NCBI GenBank assembly: GCA_024742835.1
Contig: JANSXS010000025.1
Location: 1 to 44,621, forward strand
DNA: 44,621 bases
Origin: Paracoccaceae bacterium
Lineage (GTDB): Bacteria; Pseudomonadota; Alphaproteobacteria; Rhodobacterales; Rhodobacteraceae
Direction: 5' to 3'
Positions 18,332 through 27,078 of this stretch are shown piece after piece. The notes below the pieces were generated by a model. That model had not been told where the DNA came from. It made no database searches and worked only from the letters and a program-made list of their open reading frames with translations. The number at the start of each line of letters is the position of its first letter. Position 1 is the first letter of the stretch. The position numbers were made by a program, and so were the translations under genes.

Positions 18332-18503
18332 TCTCGTGGTGCTGCGGTGTGGAATGTCGTTGCTTTTTTCGACGAATGGCGGCAGCGTCAAGGTCCGGGA
18401 AAACACGTCATGTCTGAGGCTTTGCAATGCACTACGCCGCCTTCACCACCGCAGGACGGCACGGCGTTGATCTGCGTGGCTTTCGCCCAAGCGGGGTTGT
18501 GCT
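18332..18503. other. Intergenic part before the LysE region
   Basis: The fRMsr-to-lysE gap is 339 bases in total (18325-18663). This first part contains no supported gene. A six-T run stands near 18361. The second part holds a possible small ORF described separately. Confidence 0.4.
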
Positions 18504-18674
18504 GTGTCGGTCAAGCTGCATCCGGTCACTGGAGGGCAGATCGACACGCTTGAGCCCGATGACAGTTTCCGCACCCGGGCCGAGCCTTTCGGGTGGAGCA
18601 GGTCCGATGACTGCCCCGAGACGGCGATTTGGGTAATCGCGCCGCCGGTCTGCCGGGGTGGCCATGAGCTTTGA
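18504..18674 (+). CDS. Possible small protein (56 residues), unknown
   Basis: A GTG-started frame preceded by GCGGGG runs to TGA 18672-18674 and overlaps the start of the LysE gene by 11 bases. The product begins MSVKLHPVTGGQID and contains FRTRAEPFGWSRSDDCPETAIWV, followed by a short Cys-Arg-Gly-Gly tail. Third-position GC is raised but not extreme. I do not recognise a family. The overlap would allow translational coupling to LysE; equally it could be chance or a remnant of a larger gene. Confidence 0.25.
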   Translation: MSVKLHPVTGGQIDTLEPDDSFRTRAEPFGWSRSDDCPETAIWVIAPPVCRGGHEL

Positions 18675-19284
18675 GGGCTGGACCATTTTCGCGCTGTTCT
18701 GGGTGGTTTTTGTCACCACCCCGGGCCCGAACGCGGTCAACTGCATCACAAACGGCATGACCCATGGCTTTGCCCGCAGCCTGTGGGGCGTGGCCGCGAT
18801 CCTGACGCAGGCGATGCTGTTCCTGCTTTTGTCCGCTGCCGGGGTGACGGCGCTGATCGCCGCCTCGCCGCTGGCGTTTGAGGTGGCCAAGATGATCGGT
18901 GCGGGGTTTCTCATATGGCTGGGAATACGCGGCTGGATCATGGCGCGCGGGCAGGTCGATGTGACCCCACCCGATGGCAAGGGTCTGTACTGGCGCGCTT
19001 TTGTCATCGCCACGATCAACCCCAAAAGCGTTGCGGGCTATCTCGCCGCGTTCAGCCAGTTCGTGCAGCCCGATATGCCGATCTGGGGCCAGATGGGGGT
19101 GATCGTGCCAACGGCGCTGACCATCACCGCGCTAAGTTACACAGGCTATACCGCGCTTGGCGCGGGGTTGGGGCGGGCCGCCTTGGGGGCGGTGTTCAAT
19201 GTCGGGCTGCGGCGCGCGCTGGCGGTCTGTTTCGTGGTCTACGGCGTGGCGCTTGGCTGCGCCTCTGTGCCGCAAAAGGATTGA
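18664..19284 (+). CDS. LysE/RhtB-family amino-acid exporter
   Basis: 206 residues with about six hydrophobic segments. The family signature TTPGPNAVNCITNGMTHG follows the first membrane helix, and NPKSVAGYLAAFSQFV marks the middle of the protein. Members export amino acids or their derivatives. It lies 13 bases upstream of the DMGDH-like gene on the same strand, so it may be co-expressed with the betaine-catabolic cassette, but the substrate is unknown. ATG 18664 (MSFEGW) is preferred over the GTG two codons earlier. Confidence 0.88.
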   Translation: MSFEGWTIFALFWVVFVTTPGPNAVNCITNGMTHGFARSLWGVAAILTQAMLFLLLSAAGVTALIAASPLAFEVAKMIGAGFLIWLGIRGWIMARGQVDVTPPDGKGLYWRAFVIATINPKSVAGYLAAFSQFVQPDMPIWGQMGVIVPTALTITALSYTGYTALGAGLGRAALGAVFNVGLRRALAVCFVVYGVALGCASVPQKD

Positions 19285-19297
19285 GAGGGAGGCAAGG

Positions 19298-21748
19298 ATG
19301 GCAGACTTTCCAACGACGGCGCGGGTCGTGATCATCGGGGGCGGGGCGGTTGGGGCGTCCTGTTTGTATCATCTGGCCAAGGCGGGATGGGCGGATTGCG
19401 TCCTGCTGGAAAAGAACGAATTGACGGCGGGCAGCACATGGCACGCCGCCGGCAACGTGCCGACCTTTTCGACCAGTTGGGCGATCATGAACATGCAGCG
19501 TTACTCGACCGAGCTTTATGCACGGCTTGGGGATGAGGTCGATTACCCGATGAACTACCACCAGACCGGGTCCATCCGCCTTGCTCATTCAAAGGAGCGG
19601 ATGCAGGAATTCCAGCGCGCCAAGGGCATGGGCAAGCATCAGGGAATGGACCTTGAGATCCTTGGCGTGGACGAGATCAAGGCGCGTTATCCCTTTATCG
19701 AGACGCATGATCTGGCGGGCGCGCTTTATGATCCCAACGATGGCGATATCGACCCGTCGCAGCTTACGCAGGCGCTGGCCAAGGGCGCGCGCGACATGGG
19801 GGCGAAGATCCTGCGCTTTTGCCCCGCCACAGGCATCGACCGGCAGGGCGACGAGTGGATCGTGAAAACGGAAAAGGGCGAGATCCGCTGCGAGATCGTG
19901 GTGAACGCCGCAGGATATTATGCGCAGCGCGTGGGCGAGTGGTTCAAGCCCTTTGGCGGGCGCACCGTGCCGATGATGGTGATGGCGCATCAGTACCTTC
20001 TGTCCGAGGAAATCCCCGAGATCGAGGCATGGTCCAGGGAGCAGGGGCACAAGCTGCCGCTTCTGCGCGATGTGGATGTGTCCTATTACCTGCGGCAGGA
20101 AAAGCACGGGTTCAACCTTGGCCCCTATGAGCCACGCTGCAAGGCGCATTGGGTGGACCCTTCCGATCCGATGCCCGACGATTTCAGCTTTCAGCTCTGG
20201 CAGGAGGATATCGACCGGATCGAGGAGATCGTGACCGACGCGATGGAACGCGTGCCGCTTCTGGGCACGTCCGGCATCAACAAGATCATCAATGGCCCGA
20301 TCCCCTATGCGCCCGATGGTCTGCCGCTTCTTGGCCCGATGCCGGGGGTGAAGAACGCGTTCGAGGCGTGCGTGTTCACCTTCGGGATCGCGCAGGGCGG
20401 CGGCGCGGGCAAGGTGCTGGCGGAGTATATCATCGAGGGCGCGGCCGAATGGGACATGTGGGCGACCGACCCGCGCCGCTATACCGACTACACCGACAAC
20501 GACTATTGCATCGCCAAGGGGATGGAGGTGTATGGCCACGAATACGGGATGCATTTTCCGTGGCACGAATGGCCCGCTGGCCGCGACAAGAAGCTGTCGC
20601 CGGTGCATGACCGCGTTCGGGAACTGGGCGGCGTGATGGGCGCCTATAACGGCTGGGAACGCGCCAACTGGTTCGCACAGCCGGGCGATGACACTTCAGA
20701 GGCGGCGACCCAGACATGGAACCGCGCTGGCCCGTGGGAGCCGCGCATCCGGCAAGAATGCGAGGCGGTGCGCGATGCCTGCGGCGTGCTCGACCTGCCG
20801 GGGTTTTCGCGCTTCAAGGTGCAGGGGCCGGGCGCCGACGACTGGCTGCGCGGTCTGGTCACGGGCAGCCTGCCACAGGTCGGGCGCGTCGGGCTGGTCT
20901 ATTTCGCCGATCACCGGGGGCGTATCCTGAGCGAGATGTCGGTCACGCGCGAGGCAGAGAACCTGTTCGTGCTGGTCACTGCCGCGTCGGCGCAATGGCA
21001 TGACCGTGAATGGCTTGAACGGCACATGCCCGAAGATGCTGCCTTTACGCTCGAAGACTGGACAGACCGAATGTCGACCCTGATCGTCACCGGCCCCGCA
21101 TCGCGCGCACTGCTTGCCCCCCTGACCGATGCCGACCTCACCCTGCCGTGGCTCAGCTTTCAGGACTGCGAGGTCGCGGGCCGGTGGGCCGCGCTTCTGC
21201 GGGTCTCGTTCGCGGGCGAACTTGGCTGGGAAATCCATGCCGAAAACGCCGATATTCCGGCGATCTACGACGCGGTTTTGGCAGCGGGGGCCAAGCCTTT
21301 TGGCATGTGGGCGCTCAACAGCTTGCGCATCGAAAAGGGCTATCGTGCGTGGAAAGGAGACTTGTCCACGGATTACAGTCTTCTGGAAGGCGGGTTGGAG
21401 CGGTTCATCCGCTTTGACAAACCACAGGATTTCCCCGGCAAGGCGGCGCTTTTGTCGGAAAAGCAGCGCGGGCGGGCCAAGGCGTTCGTGCCGCTGATTG
21501 TCGAGGCCAAGGAGGCTGACGCGCCCTATATGTCGACGCTCTGGCACAAGGGTGAGATCGTGGGCGAGACGACCTCCGGTGCCTGGGGCTACCGCGTGGG
21601 AGCGTCTGTCGCGCTGGGCATGGTCCGCGCCGATCTTGCGGGGCCGGGCACCGAGCTGGAGGTCGAGATCTATGGCGAGCGTTGCCGCGCCACGGTGCAG
21701 GCCGATGTGGCGCTTTGGGATGCGGGCAACGAACGGTTGATGGGGTGA
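19298..21748 (+). CDS. Dimethylglycine dehydrogenase-like FAD/GcvT protein
   Basis: 816 residues from ATG 19298, preceded by GAGAGGGAGG. An N-terminal FAD domain (GGGAVGASCLYHLAKAG) carries His49 in GSTWHAAG, equivalent to the histidine that covalently holds FAD in mammalian DMGDH. A folate-binding GcvT domain and its C-terminal barrel occupy about residues 430-816. Segments LPLLRDVDVSYYLRQE and INGPIPYAPDGLPLLGP resemble rat DMGDH more than SARDH. The expected reaction is oxidative demethylation of dimethylglycine to sarcosine with transfer of the C1 unit to tetrahydrofolate. It is the first of four rightward genes (with an MDR oxidoreductase, bmt and a SARDH-like protein). The substrate is inferred from resemblance and context. 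Confidence 0.82.
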   Translation: MADFPTTARVVIIGGGAVGASCLYHLAKAGWADCVLLEKNELTAGSTWHAAGNVPTFSTSWAIMNMQRYSTELYARLGDEVDYPMNYHQTGSIRLAHSKERMQEFQRAKGMGKHQGMDLEILGVDEIKARYPFIETHDLAGALYDPNDGDIDPSQLTQALAKGARDMGAKILRFCPATGIDRQGDEWIVKTEKGEIRCEIVVNAAGYYAQRVGEWFKPFGGRTVPMMVMAHQYLLSEEIPEIEAWSREQGHKLPLLRDVDVSYYLRQEKHGFNLGPYEPRCKAHWVDPSDPMPDDFSFQLWQEDIDRIEEIVTDAMERVPLLGTSGINKIINGPIPYAPDGLPLLGPMPGVKNAFEACVFTFGIAQGGGAGKVLAEYIIEGAAEWDMWATDPRRYTDYTDNDYCIAKGMEVYGHEYGMHFPWHEWPAGRDKKLSPVHDRVRELGGVMGAYNGWERANWFAQPGDDTSEAATQTWNRAGPWEPRIRQECEAVRDACGVLDLPGFSRFKVQGPGADDWLRGLVTGSLPQVGRVGLVYFADHRGRILSEMSVTREAENLFVLVTAASAQWHDREWLERHMPEDAAFTLEDWTDRMSTLIVTGPASRALLAPLTDADLTLPWLSFQDCEVAGRWAALLRVSFAGELGWEIHAENADIPAIYDAVLAAGAKPFGMWALNSLRIEKGYRAWKGDLSTDYSLLEGGLERFIRFDKPQDFPGKAALLSEKQRGRAKAFVPLIVEAKEADAPYMSTLWHKGEIVGETTSGAWGYRVGASVALGMVRADLAGPGTELEVEIYGERCRATVQADVALWDAGNERLMG

Positions 21749-21794
21749 GACACACCGGATCGAGCGCCCGTGCAGGTCTGTCGGGGAGGCGTAT

Positions 21795-22880
21795 TTGAAC
21801 ACTCAACTGCCCGCAACGATGTGCGGCACCTACCTTACGGGTCATGGCGGGCCGGACAAGCTGGAATGGCGCACCGATATTCCCGTGCCAAAGCCCGGTG
21901 CGGGCGAGGTGCTGGTTCGGGTCTTGGCCGCCGGGGTGAACAATACCGACATCAACACGCGCGAGGGTTGGTACTCGCGCGATGTGACCGGGGCGACAGG
22001 GGAAACCCAGGACGGTGTCGAGGTGGGAGGCTGGTCCGGCGCGCTGCGGTTTCCGCTCATTCAAGGCGGCGATCTGTGCGGCGAGGTGGTGCTGAACGGC
22101 CCCGGCTCTGCGGCGCACGCCCCCGGCACGCGGGTCATCTGCCCGATCAACCAGCCGCGCCCCACCGCGGATAACCCGGTGGGGTTCGAAGCGCTCGGCT
22201 CGGAATTCAACGGTGCCTTCGCGGAATATTGCGTGGTGCGCGAGGCGGATCTTTATGACGTGACCGATGCCCCGCTGTCGGACGTGGAACTTGCCGCGAT
22301 CCCCTGCGCCTATGGCACGGCGGCGGGGCTTTTGCACCGCGCGGGCGTGGCCGAGGGGCAAGAGGTTCTGATCACCGGCGCAACCGGCGGCGTGGGGCTG
22401 GCCGCGGTGGAACTGGCCGCGCAAATGGGCGCGCACGTCAGCGGCATCGGCTCTGCGGCCAAGCACAACAGCGTTCTGAGGATCGGAGCGGCCCGGATGT
22501 TCGATCGCGATGACCCCCTTCCCGAGGATCTTTTCCACGCCGTCATCGACCTTGTCGGCGGCGCGCGCTGGCCCGATCTGATCGACGCGCTGCGCCCCGG
22601 CGGGCAGTACGCGGTCGCGGGTGCCATTGGCGGGCCGATGGTCGAGGCCGATCTGCGCCGCATCTACCTGCGCGACATCACCCTCCACGGCTGCACCTAC
22701 CAGCCGCCCGAGGTCTTTGCCCGGCTCGTGGAGATGGTCCGCTCCGGAAAACTCCGCCCGACCATTGCCGCCACCTACCCCTTGCACCAGATCAACCGCG
22801 CACAGGCCGAGTTTCAGGCCAAGGCACAGGCGGGCAAGATGGTCTTGCTACCACCGGCTTCACAAGAGGTGACACCATGA
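21795..22880 (+). CDS. Medium-chain dehydrogenase/reductase, zinc-less quinone-oxidoreductase-like
   Basis: 361 residues from a TTG start at 21795, supported by GGGAGG five bases upstream; an ATG eight codons later is the alternative. GroES-like N-terminal fold with VPKPGAGEVLVRVLAAGVNNTDIN, then nucleotide-binding GATGGVGLAAVELAAQMGA (about 195-213) and AGAIGGPMVEADLRRIYLRDITLHG. Zinc ligands of classical alcohol dehydrogenases are not evident, so it groups with quinone reductase/crotonyl-CoA-like MDRs. It lies between the DMGDH-like gene and bmt and overlaps bmt by four bases (ATGA). A role in the betaine pathway is unexplained. Confidence 0.85.
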   Translation: MNTQLPATMCGTYLTGHGGPDKLEWRTDIPVPKPGAGEVLVRVLAAGVNNTDINTREGWYSRDVTGATGETQDGVEVGGWSGALRFPLIQGGDLCGEVVLNGPGSAAHAPGTRVICPINQPRPTADNPVGFEALGSEFNGAFAEYCVVREADLYDVTDAPLSDVELAAIPCAYGTAAGLLHRAGVAEGQEVLITGATGGVGLAAVELAAQMGAHVSGIGSAAKHNSVLRIGAARMFDRDDPLPEDLFHAVIDLVGGARWPDLIDALRPGGQYAVAGAIGGPMVEADLRRIYLRDITLHGCTYQPPEVFARLVEMVRSGKLRPTIAATYPLHQINRAQAEFQAKAQAGKMVLLPPASQEVTP

Positions 22881-23773
22881 CCGACATCACGCTACTCGAC
22901 GGATCCATCGGGCAGGAAATGATCAAACGCGCGGGCGACAGGCCCACGCCGCTGTGGTCGACGCAGGCGATGATCGACCATCCCAAGCTGACCGCGATGG
23001 TGCATCTCGATTACTTCGCCGCCGGTGCGACCATCGCCTCGACCAACACCTACGCGGTGCTGCCCGACAGGCTTGCGTTGGCGGGGCTGGAGAGCCGGTT
23101 CGAGGACCTGGCGGACCTGGCTGTGATGGCTGCGCGCCGCGCCCGCGCGGCGCATGGCTCGGGGCGCATCGCGGGCGTGCTCGGCCCGCTCAAAGGCTCC
23201 TACCGGCCCGATATCTGCCCGCCCGCCGCCGAGGCCGCCGGGCTTTATGCCCCGCTCGTGGCACGGCTCGTGCCACAGGTGGATCTGCTTCTGGCCGAGA
23301 CGATGTGCTCTGTCGATCAGGCCGATGGCGTGCTGCGCGCCGCACTTGGCCACGATCTGCCGGTCTGGCTCGCCGTCTCGGTAATGGACGATGACGGCAC
23401 CCGCCTGCGCTCGGGCGAGCCTCTGGCAGCCCTTGGGGATCTGCTGGCCCAGCGTCGGCCCGACGCAGTTCTGATCAACTGCACCCGGCCCGAGGCCGTC
23501 GCACCGGCGCTCGATATCCTGCGCGGCTTCGATCTGCCGTTTGGCGCTTATGCCAACGGATTTACCCGAATCGACACGGGGTTTCTGGAAGTCACGGCCA
23601 CGGTCGATGCGCTCAGCGCGCGCGCCGATATTGGCCCTGAGCGCTATGCCGAGATCGCCATGGGCTGGGTCGCCCAGGGTGCCACGATCCTGGGCGGCTG
23701 CTGCGAAATCGGCCCCGCTCACATCGCGGAACTGGCCCGCCGCCTGCGCGAGCCCGGACATGTCATCTCATGA
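22877..23773 (+). CDS. bmt: Betaine-homocysteine S-methyltransferase family protein
   Basis: 298 residues. Homocysteine S-methyltransferase TIM barrel: LLDGSIGQEM at the N-terminus, TNTYAV near 56-61, and zinc-binding cysteines Cys202 (INCTRPEAV) and Cys275-Cys276 (GGCCEIGP). Several homocysteine methyltransferases share this domain and use betaine, S-methylmethionine or other donors. Betaine is favoured here because DMGDH- and SARDH-like genes flank it, and such sets are described for glycine betaine catabolism in the Roseobacter group. The start overlaps the MDR stop (ATGA). Confidence 0.82.
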   Translation: MTDITLLDGSIGQEMIKRAGDRPTPLWSTQAMIDHPKLTAMVHLDYFAAGATIASTNTYAVLPDRLALAGLESRFEDLADLAVMAARRARAAHGSGRIAGVLGPLKGSYRPDICPPAAEAAGLYAPLVARLVPQVDLLLAETMCSVDQADGVLRAALGHDLPVWLAVSVMDDDGTRLRSGEPLAALGDLLAQRRPDAVLINCTRPEAVAPALDILRGFDLPFGAYANGFTRIDTGFLEVTATVDALSARADIGPERYAEIAMGWVAQGATILGGCCEIGPAHIAELARRLREPGHVIS

Positions 23774-23789
23774 ATGCCGCGTCTTCATC

Positions 23790-23860
23790 TGGCCAGAAAT
23801 ACCTCGGGGAGCACGAGGGGCAGAGCCCCTCGTCCCGGTCGGATCGCTCTAGCGATCCGA
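23790..23860. repeat. Extragenic palindromic (REP-like) element with two hairpins
   Basis: The gap between bmt and the SARDH-like gene holds a TGGCCAGAAATACCTCGGGG-like block followed by two perfect stem-loops. The first has arms CGAGGGGC (23814-23821) and GCCCCTCG (23825-23832); the second has arms TCGGATCGCT (23839-23848) and AGCGATCCGA (23851-23860). The first block looks like intergenic palindromes that I recall as recurring in Rhodobacteraceae genomes; only one copy is in this window. It may stabilise the 3' end of the upstream mRNA or terminate part of the transcripts. Confidence 0.6.
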
Positions 23861-23891
23861 GACATCGCCAACAAAGCCAAAGGTCCGTCCC

Positions 23892-26339
23892 ATGACCCAA
23901 CTTCCCCAAAAGGCCCGCGTCATCGTCATCGGGGGCGGCGTCATCGGCTGCTCTGTTGCATATCACCTGACAAAACTGGGCTGGCGCGACGTGGTGCTGC
24001 TGGAACGCAAACGTCTCACCTCGGGCACCACATGGCACGCGGCGGGGCTGATCGCACAGCTGCGCGCGACGGCCAACATGACCAGGCTCGCCAAGTACAG
24101 CCAGGAGCTTTACGGCAATCTGGAGGCAGAGACGGGTGTCGCCACGGGCTTCAAGCGGGTCGGCTCCATCACTGTCGCGCTTACGGCCGAGCGGCGCGAA
24201 GAGATCCACCGTCAGGCGGCGATGGCGCGCGCCTTTGGCGTTTCGGTCGAAGAGATCACCGCACGTGAGGTCAGCGAGAAATATCCCCATCTCAATACCG
24301 ATGGCGTCACCGGCGCGGTCTTTCTGGAAAAGGACGGGCAGGGTGACCCGACGGGCATCGCGCTGGCGCTGGCCAAGGGCGCGCGGCAGCGGGGGGCGAC
24401 CATTCAGGAAGGCGTGCGCGTGACCGGCATCGCCCGGTCGGGCCGCCGCGTGACCGGCGTGGACTGGACGGCCGAAGACGGCGCATCGGGCCATATCGAG
24501 GCCGAGATGGTGGTCAATTGCGCGGGCATGTGGGGCCGCGAGGTGGGGCGCATGGCGGGCGTCAACGTGCCGCTTCAGGCCTGCGAGCATTTCTATATCG
24601 TCTCTGAGCCCATCGAAGGCTTGAGCGCGTTGCCCGTGCTGCGCGTGCCGGATGAATGCGCCTATTACAAGGAGGACGCCGGCAAGCTGATGCTGGGCGT
24701 GTTCGAGCCGAAATCGAAGCCCTGGGGCATGGAGGGCATCCCGGAAGCGTTCGAATTCGACCAGTTGCCCGAGGATTTCGACCATTTCGAGCCGATCCTG
24801 GAAAAGGCCATCACCCGGATGCCCATGCTGGCCGAAGCAGGCATTCACACGTTTTTCAACGGCCCCGAAAGCTTTACCCCCGATGACGCCTATCACCTTG
24901 GTCTTGCGCCTGAGATGGACAATGTCTGGGTGGCCGCCGGGTTCAATTCCATCGGTATCCAGTCGGCAGGCGGTGCGGGCATGGCGCTGGCGCAATGGAT
25001 GGAGGAGGGCGCGAAACCCTTTGATCTGGGCGATGTGGATATCGCGCGGATGCAACCGTTTCAGAGCAACCGGCGCTATCTGGTGGACCGCGCGCGCGAG
25101 ACGCTGGGGCTGCTTTACGCCGATCATTTCCCCTATCGGCAAAAGGCCACCGCGCGCGGCGTGCGGCGTTCGCCCCTGCATCATCACCTGCTGGAACATG
25201 GCGCGGTGATGGGTGAGCTGGCAGGCTGGGAGCGGGCCAACTGGATCGCCGCGCCCAACCAGAAACGCGTCTATGACTATAGCTGGGGGCGGCAGAACTG
25301 GTTCGACAACGCCGCCGCCGAGCACAATGCGATCCGCACCGGCGTGGGCATGTATGACATGTCGTCTTTTGGCAAGATCCGGGTCGAGGGGCCCGAGGCG
25401 GAGGCGTTCCTGAACCGGGTCTGTGGCGCGCAGATGGCTGTGCCGGTGGGCAAGATCGTCTATACCCAGTTCCTGAACGCGCGCGGCGGGATCGAAGCGG
25501 ATGTCACGGTCACGCGACTGTCCGAGACGGCCTATCTGGTGGTCACGCCCGCCGCGACGCGTCTGGCGGATCAGACGTGGCTGGTGCGCCATGTGGGCGA
25601 CGCGCGGGTGGTGATCACCGATGTCACCGCAGGGGAGGCGGTTCTGGCGGTGATGGGGCCAAACGCTCGGCAGCTTCTACAAGCTGTCTCGCCCGATGAT
25701 TTCTCCAACGCTGCAAACCCTTTTGGCACCGCGCGCCAGATCGAGATCGGCATGGGCCTTGGGCGGGTGCACCGGGTGTCCTATGTGGGCGAGCTTGGCT
25801 GGGAGATTTACGTGAGCGCCGACATGGCGGGCCATGTGTTCGAGACGCTGTGGGACGCGGGGCAGGATCACGGGCTGAAACTTTGCGGGATGCACATGAT
25901 GGATAGCTGCCGGATCGAAAAGGCGTTTCGCCATTTCGGCCATGACATCACCTGCGAGGATCACGTGCTGGAGGCGGGGCTTGGCTTTGCCGTGAAGCTG
26001 GACAAGCCTGATTTCATCGGCAGGGACGCGGTGCTGGCCAAGAAGGAGGCCGGGCTGGAACGGCGGCTGGTGCAGTTCCTGCTGAGCGATCCCGAACCGC
26101 TTTTGTACCATAACGAACCGGTTCTGCGGGATGGTCAGATCGTCGGCTATCTGAGTTCCGGCGCATACGGGCATCATCTGGGCGGGGCCGTGGGCCTTGG
26201 CTATGTGCCCTGCCGGGGCGAGAGCGAACAGGAAGTGCTTGCCTCACGCTTTGAGGTCGACGTGGCGGGCACGCGCGTTGTGGCACGGGCCAGTCTGAAG
26301 CCGATGTATGATCCGGCGTCAGAACGGGTAAAGCTGTAA
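23892..26339 (+). CDS. Sarcosine dehydrogenase-like FAD/GcvT protein
   Basis: 815 residues, the same architecture as the DMGDH-like paralogue: FAD motif GGGVIGCSVAYHLTKLG, His49 in GTTWHAAG (covalent FAD position), then the GcvT folate domain (about 430-815). SGTTWHAAGLIAQLR, NGPESFTPDD and IGIQSAGGAGMALAQWM resemble mammalian SARDH rather than DMGDH. The expected reaction is oxidation of sarcosine to glycine with C1 transfer to tetrahydrofolate. It is separated from bmt by the REP-like element, so expression may be graded. Specificity is inferred; related enzymes act on dimethylglycine too. Confidence 0.8.
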   Translation: MTQLPQKARVIVIGGGVIGCSVAYHLTKLGWRDVVLLERKRLTSGTTWHAAGLIAQLRATANMTRLAKYSQELYGNLEAETGVATGFKRVGSITVALTAERREEIHRQAAMARAFGVSVEEITAREVSEKYPHLNTDGVTGAVFLEKDGQGDPTGIALALAKGARQRGATIQEGVRVTGIARSGRRVTGVDWTAEDGASGHIEAEMVVNCAGMWGREVGRMAGVNVPLQACEHFYIVSEPIEGLSALPVLRVPDECAYYKEDAGKLMLGVFEPKSKPWGMEGIPEAFEFDQLPEDFDHFEPILEKAITRMPMLAEAGIHTFFNGPESFTPDDAYHLGLAPEMDNVWVAAGFNSIGIQSAGGAGMALAQWMEEGAKPFDLGDVDIARMQPFQSNRRYLVDRARETLGLLYADHFPYRQKATARGVRRSPLHHHLLEHGAVMGELAGWERANWIAAPNQKRVYDYSWGRQNWFDNAAAEHNAIRTGVGMYDMSSFGKIRVEGPEAEAFLNRVCGAQMAVPVGKIVYTQFLNARGGIEADVTVTRLSETAYLVVTPAATRLADQTWLVRHVGDARVVITDVTAGEAVLAVMGPNARQLLQAVSPDDFSNAANPFGTARQIEIGMGLGRVHRVSYVGELGWEIYVSADMAGHVFETLWDAGQDHGLKLCGMHMMDSCRIEKAFRHFGHDITCEDHVLEAGLGFAVKLDKPDFIGRDAVLAKKEAGLERRLVQFLLSDPEPLLYHNEPVLRDGQIVGYLSSGAYGHHLGGAVGLGYVPCRGESEQEVLASRFEVDVAGTRVVARASLKPMYDPASERVKL

Positions 26340-26415
26340 GGCTGTGCAGGATCGGGCGGCGAGGGCGACAGGAAAGCGCTTGTGGTCGGTCTGTTGCGCC
26401 ATGTAGGACGCCGAC

Positions 26416-27060
26416 ATGCCCGATTATACCCCCCCGCAAGACCCGCTGCGCGTGCTGCATGACGATCACGAATTGCTGATCGTGGAAAAGCCTGCGGGCC
26501 TTCTGAGCGTGCCGGGCAAGGGGCCGGAACTGGCCGATTGCCTGCTGTCGCGCGTGCAGGAGGTTTTTCCCACGGCGCTGCTTGTGCATCGTCTGGACCG
26601 CGATACGTCGGGCGTGATGGTATTTGGGCTGACCCCCCATGCGCAGCGGCATCTGGGGCTGCAATTCGAGAAGCGGCAGGTGAAAAAGACCTATGTCGCG
26701 CGGGTCTGGGGCAGGCTTGAGCCGCGGACCGGCATCGTCGATCTGCCGCTGACCGTGGATTGGCCGAACCGCCCCTTGCAAAAGGTCTGCCATGAGACCG
26801 GGCGCGCGGCGGAGACGGCTTGGCGCGTGCATCGGCACGGGGACACGGAAAGCCGCGTGCGGCTTTTCCCCAAGACCGGGCGGAGCCACCAGCTTCGGGT
26901 GCATATGCTGAGCCTTGGGCATCCGATCCTGGGCGATCCGCTTTATGCAAGCGGGGCGGCATTGGCGTTTCCGCGGCTGATGCTGCATTCCGAAGCCTTG
27001 CGGCTGCGGCATCCCGATGGCGGCGTGGGCATGAATTTCAGGGCGAAAGCGCCGTTCTGA
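26416..27060 (+). CDS. rluA: RluA-type pseudouridine synthase
   Basis: 214 residues, close to E. coli RluA (219) and without an S4 domain. The catalytic Asp61 lies in HRLDRDTSGV. Other matching blocks are KPAGLLSVPGKG, KKTYVARVWG, LPLTVDWPNRP, and the C-terminal GRSHQLRVHMLSLGHPILGD. RluA modifies U746 in 23S rRNA and U32 in some tRNAs. It converges on the kinase-like gene 15 bases away. Confidence 0.9.
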   Translation: MPDYTPPQDPLRVLHDDHELLIVEKPAGLLSVPGKGPELADCLLSRVQEVFPTALLVHRLDRDTSGVMVFGLTPHAQRHLGLQFEKRQVKKTYVARVWGRLEPRTGIVDLPLTVDWPNRPLQKVCHETGRAAETAWRVHRHGDTESRVRLFPKTGRSHQLRVHMLSLGHPILGDPLYASGAALAFPRLMLHSEALRLRHPDGGVGMNFRAKAPF

Positions 27061-27078
27061 GCCCGGACAAGAGGCTTA
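27058..27078. terminator. Stem-loop pairing the rluA and kinase-like stop codons
   Basis: TGAGCC (27058-27063) can pair with GGCTTA (27073-27078) with one G-T wobble around a nine-base loop. The arms begin and end exactly with the two convergent stop codons. Weak stem; function tentative. Confidence 0.25.

Noticed and set aside
23763..25592. 609-codon minus-strand frame opposite the SARDH-like gene
   Set aside because: Shadow of a recognised gene with no domain pattern of its own.
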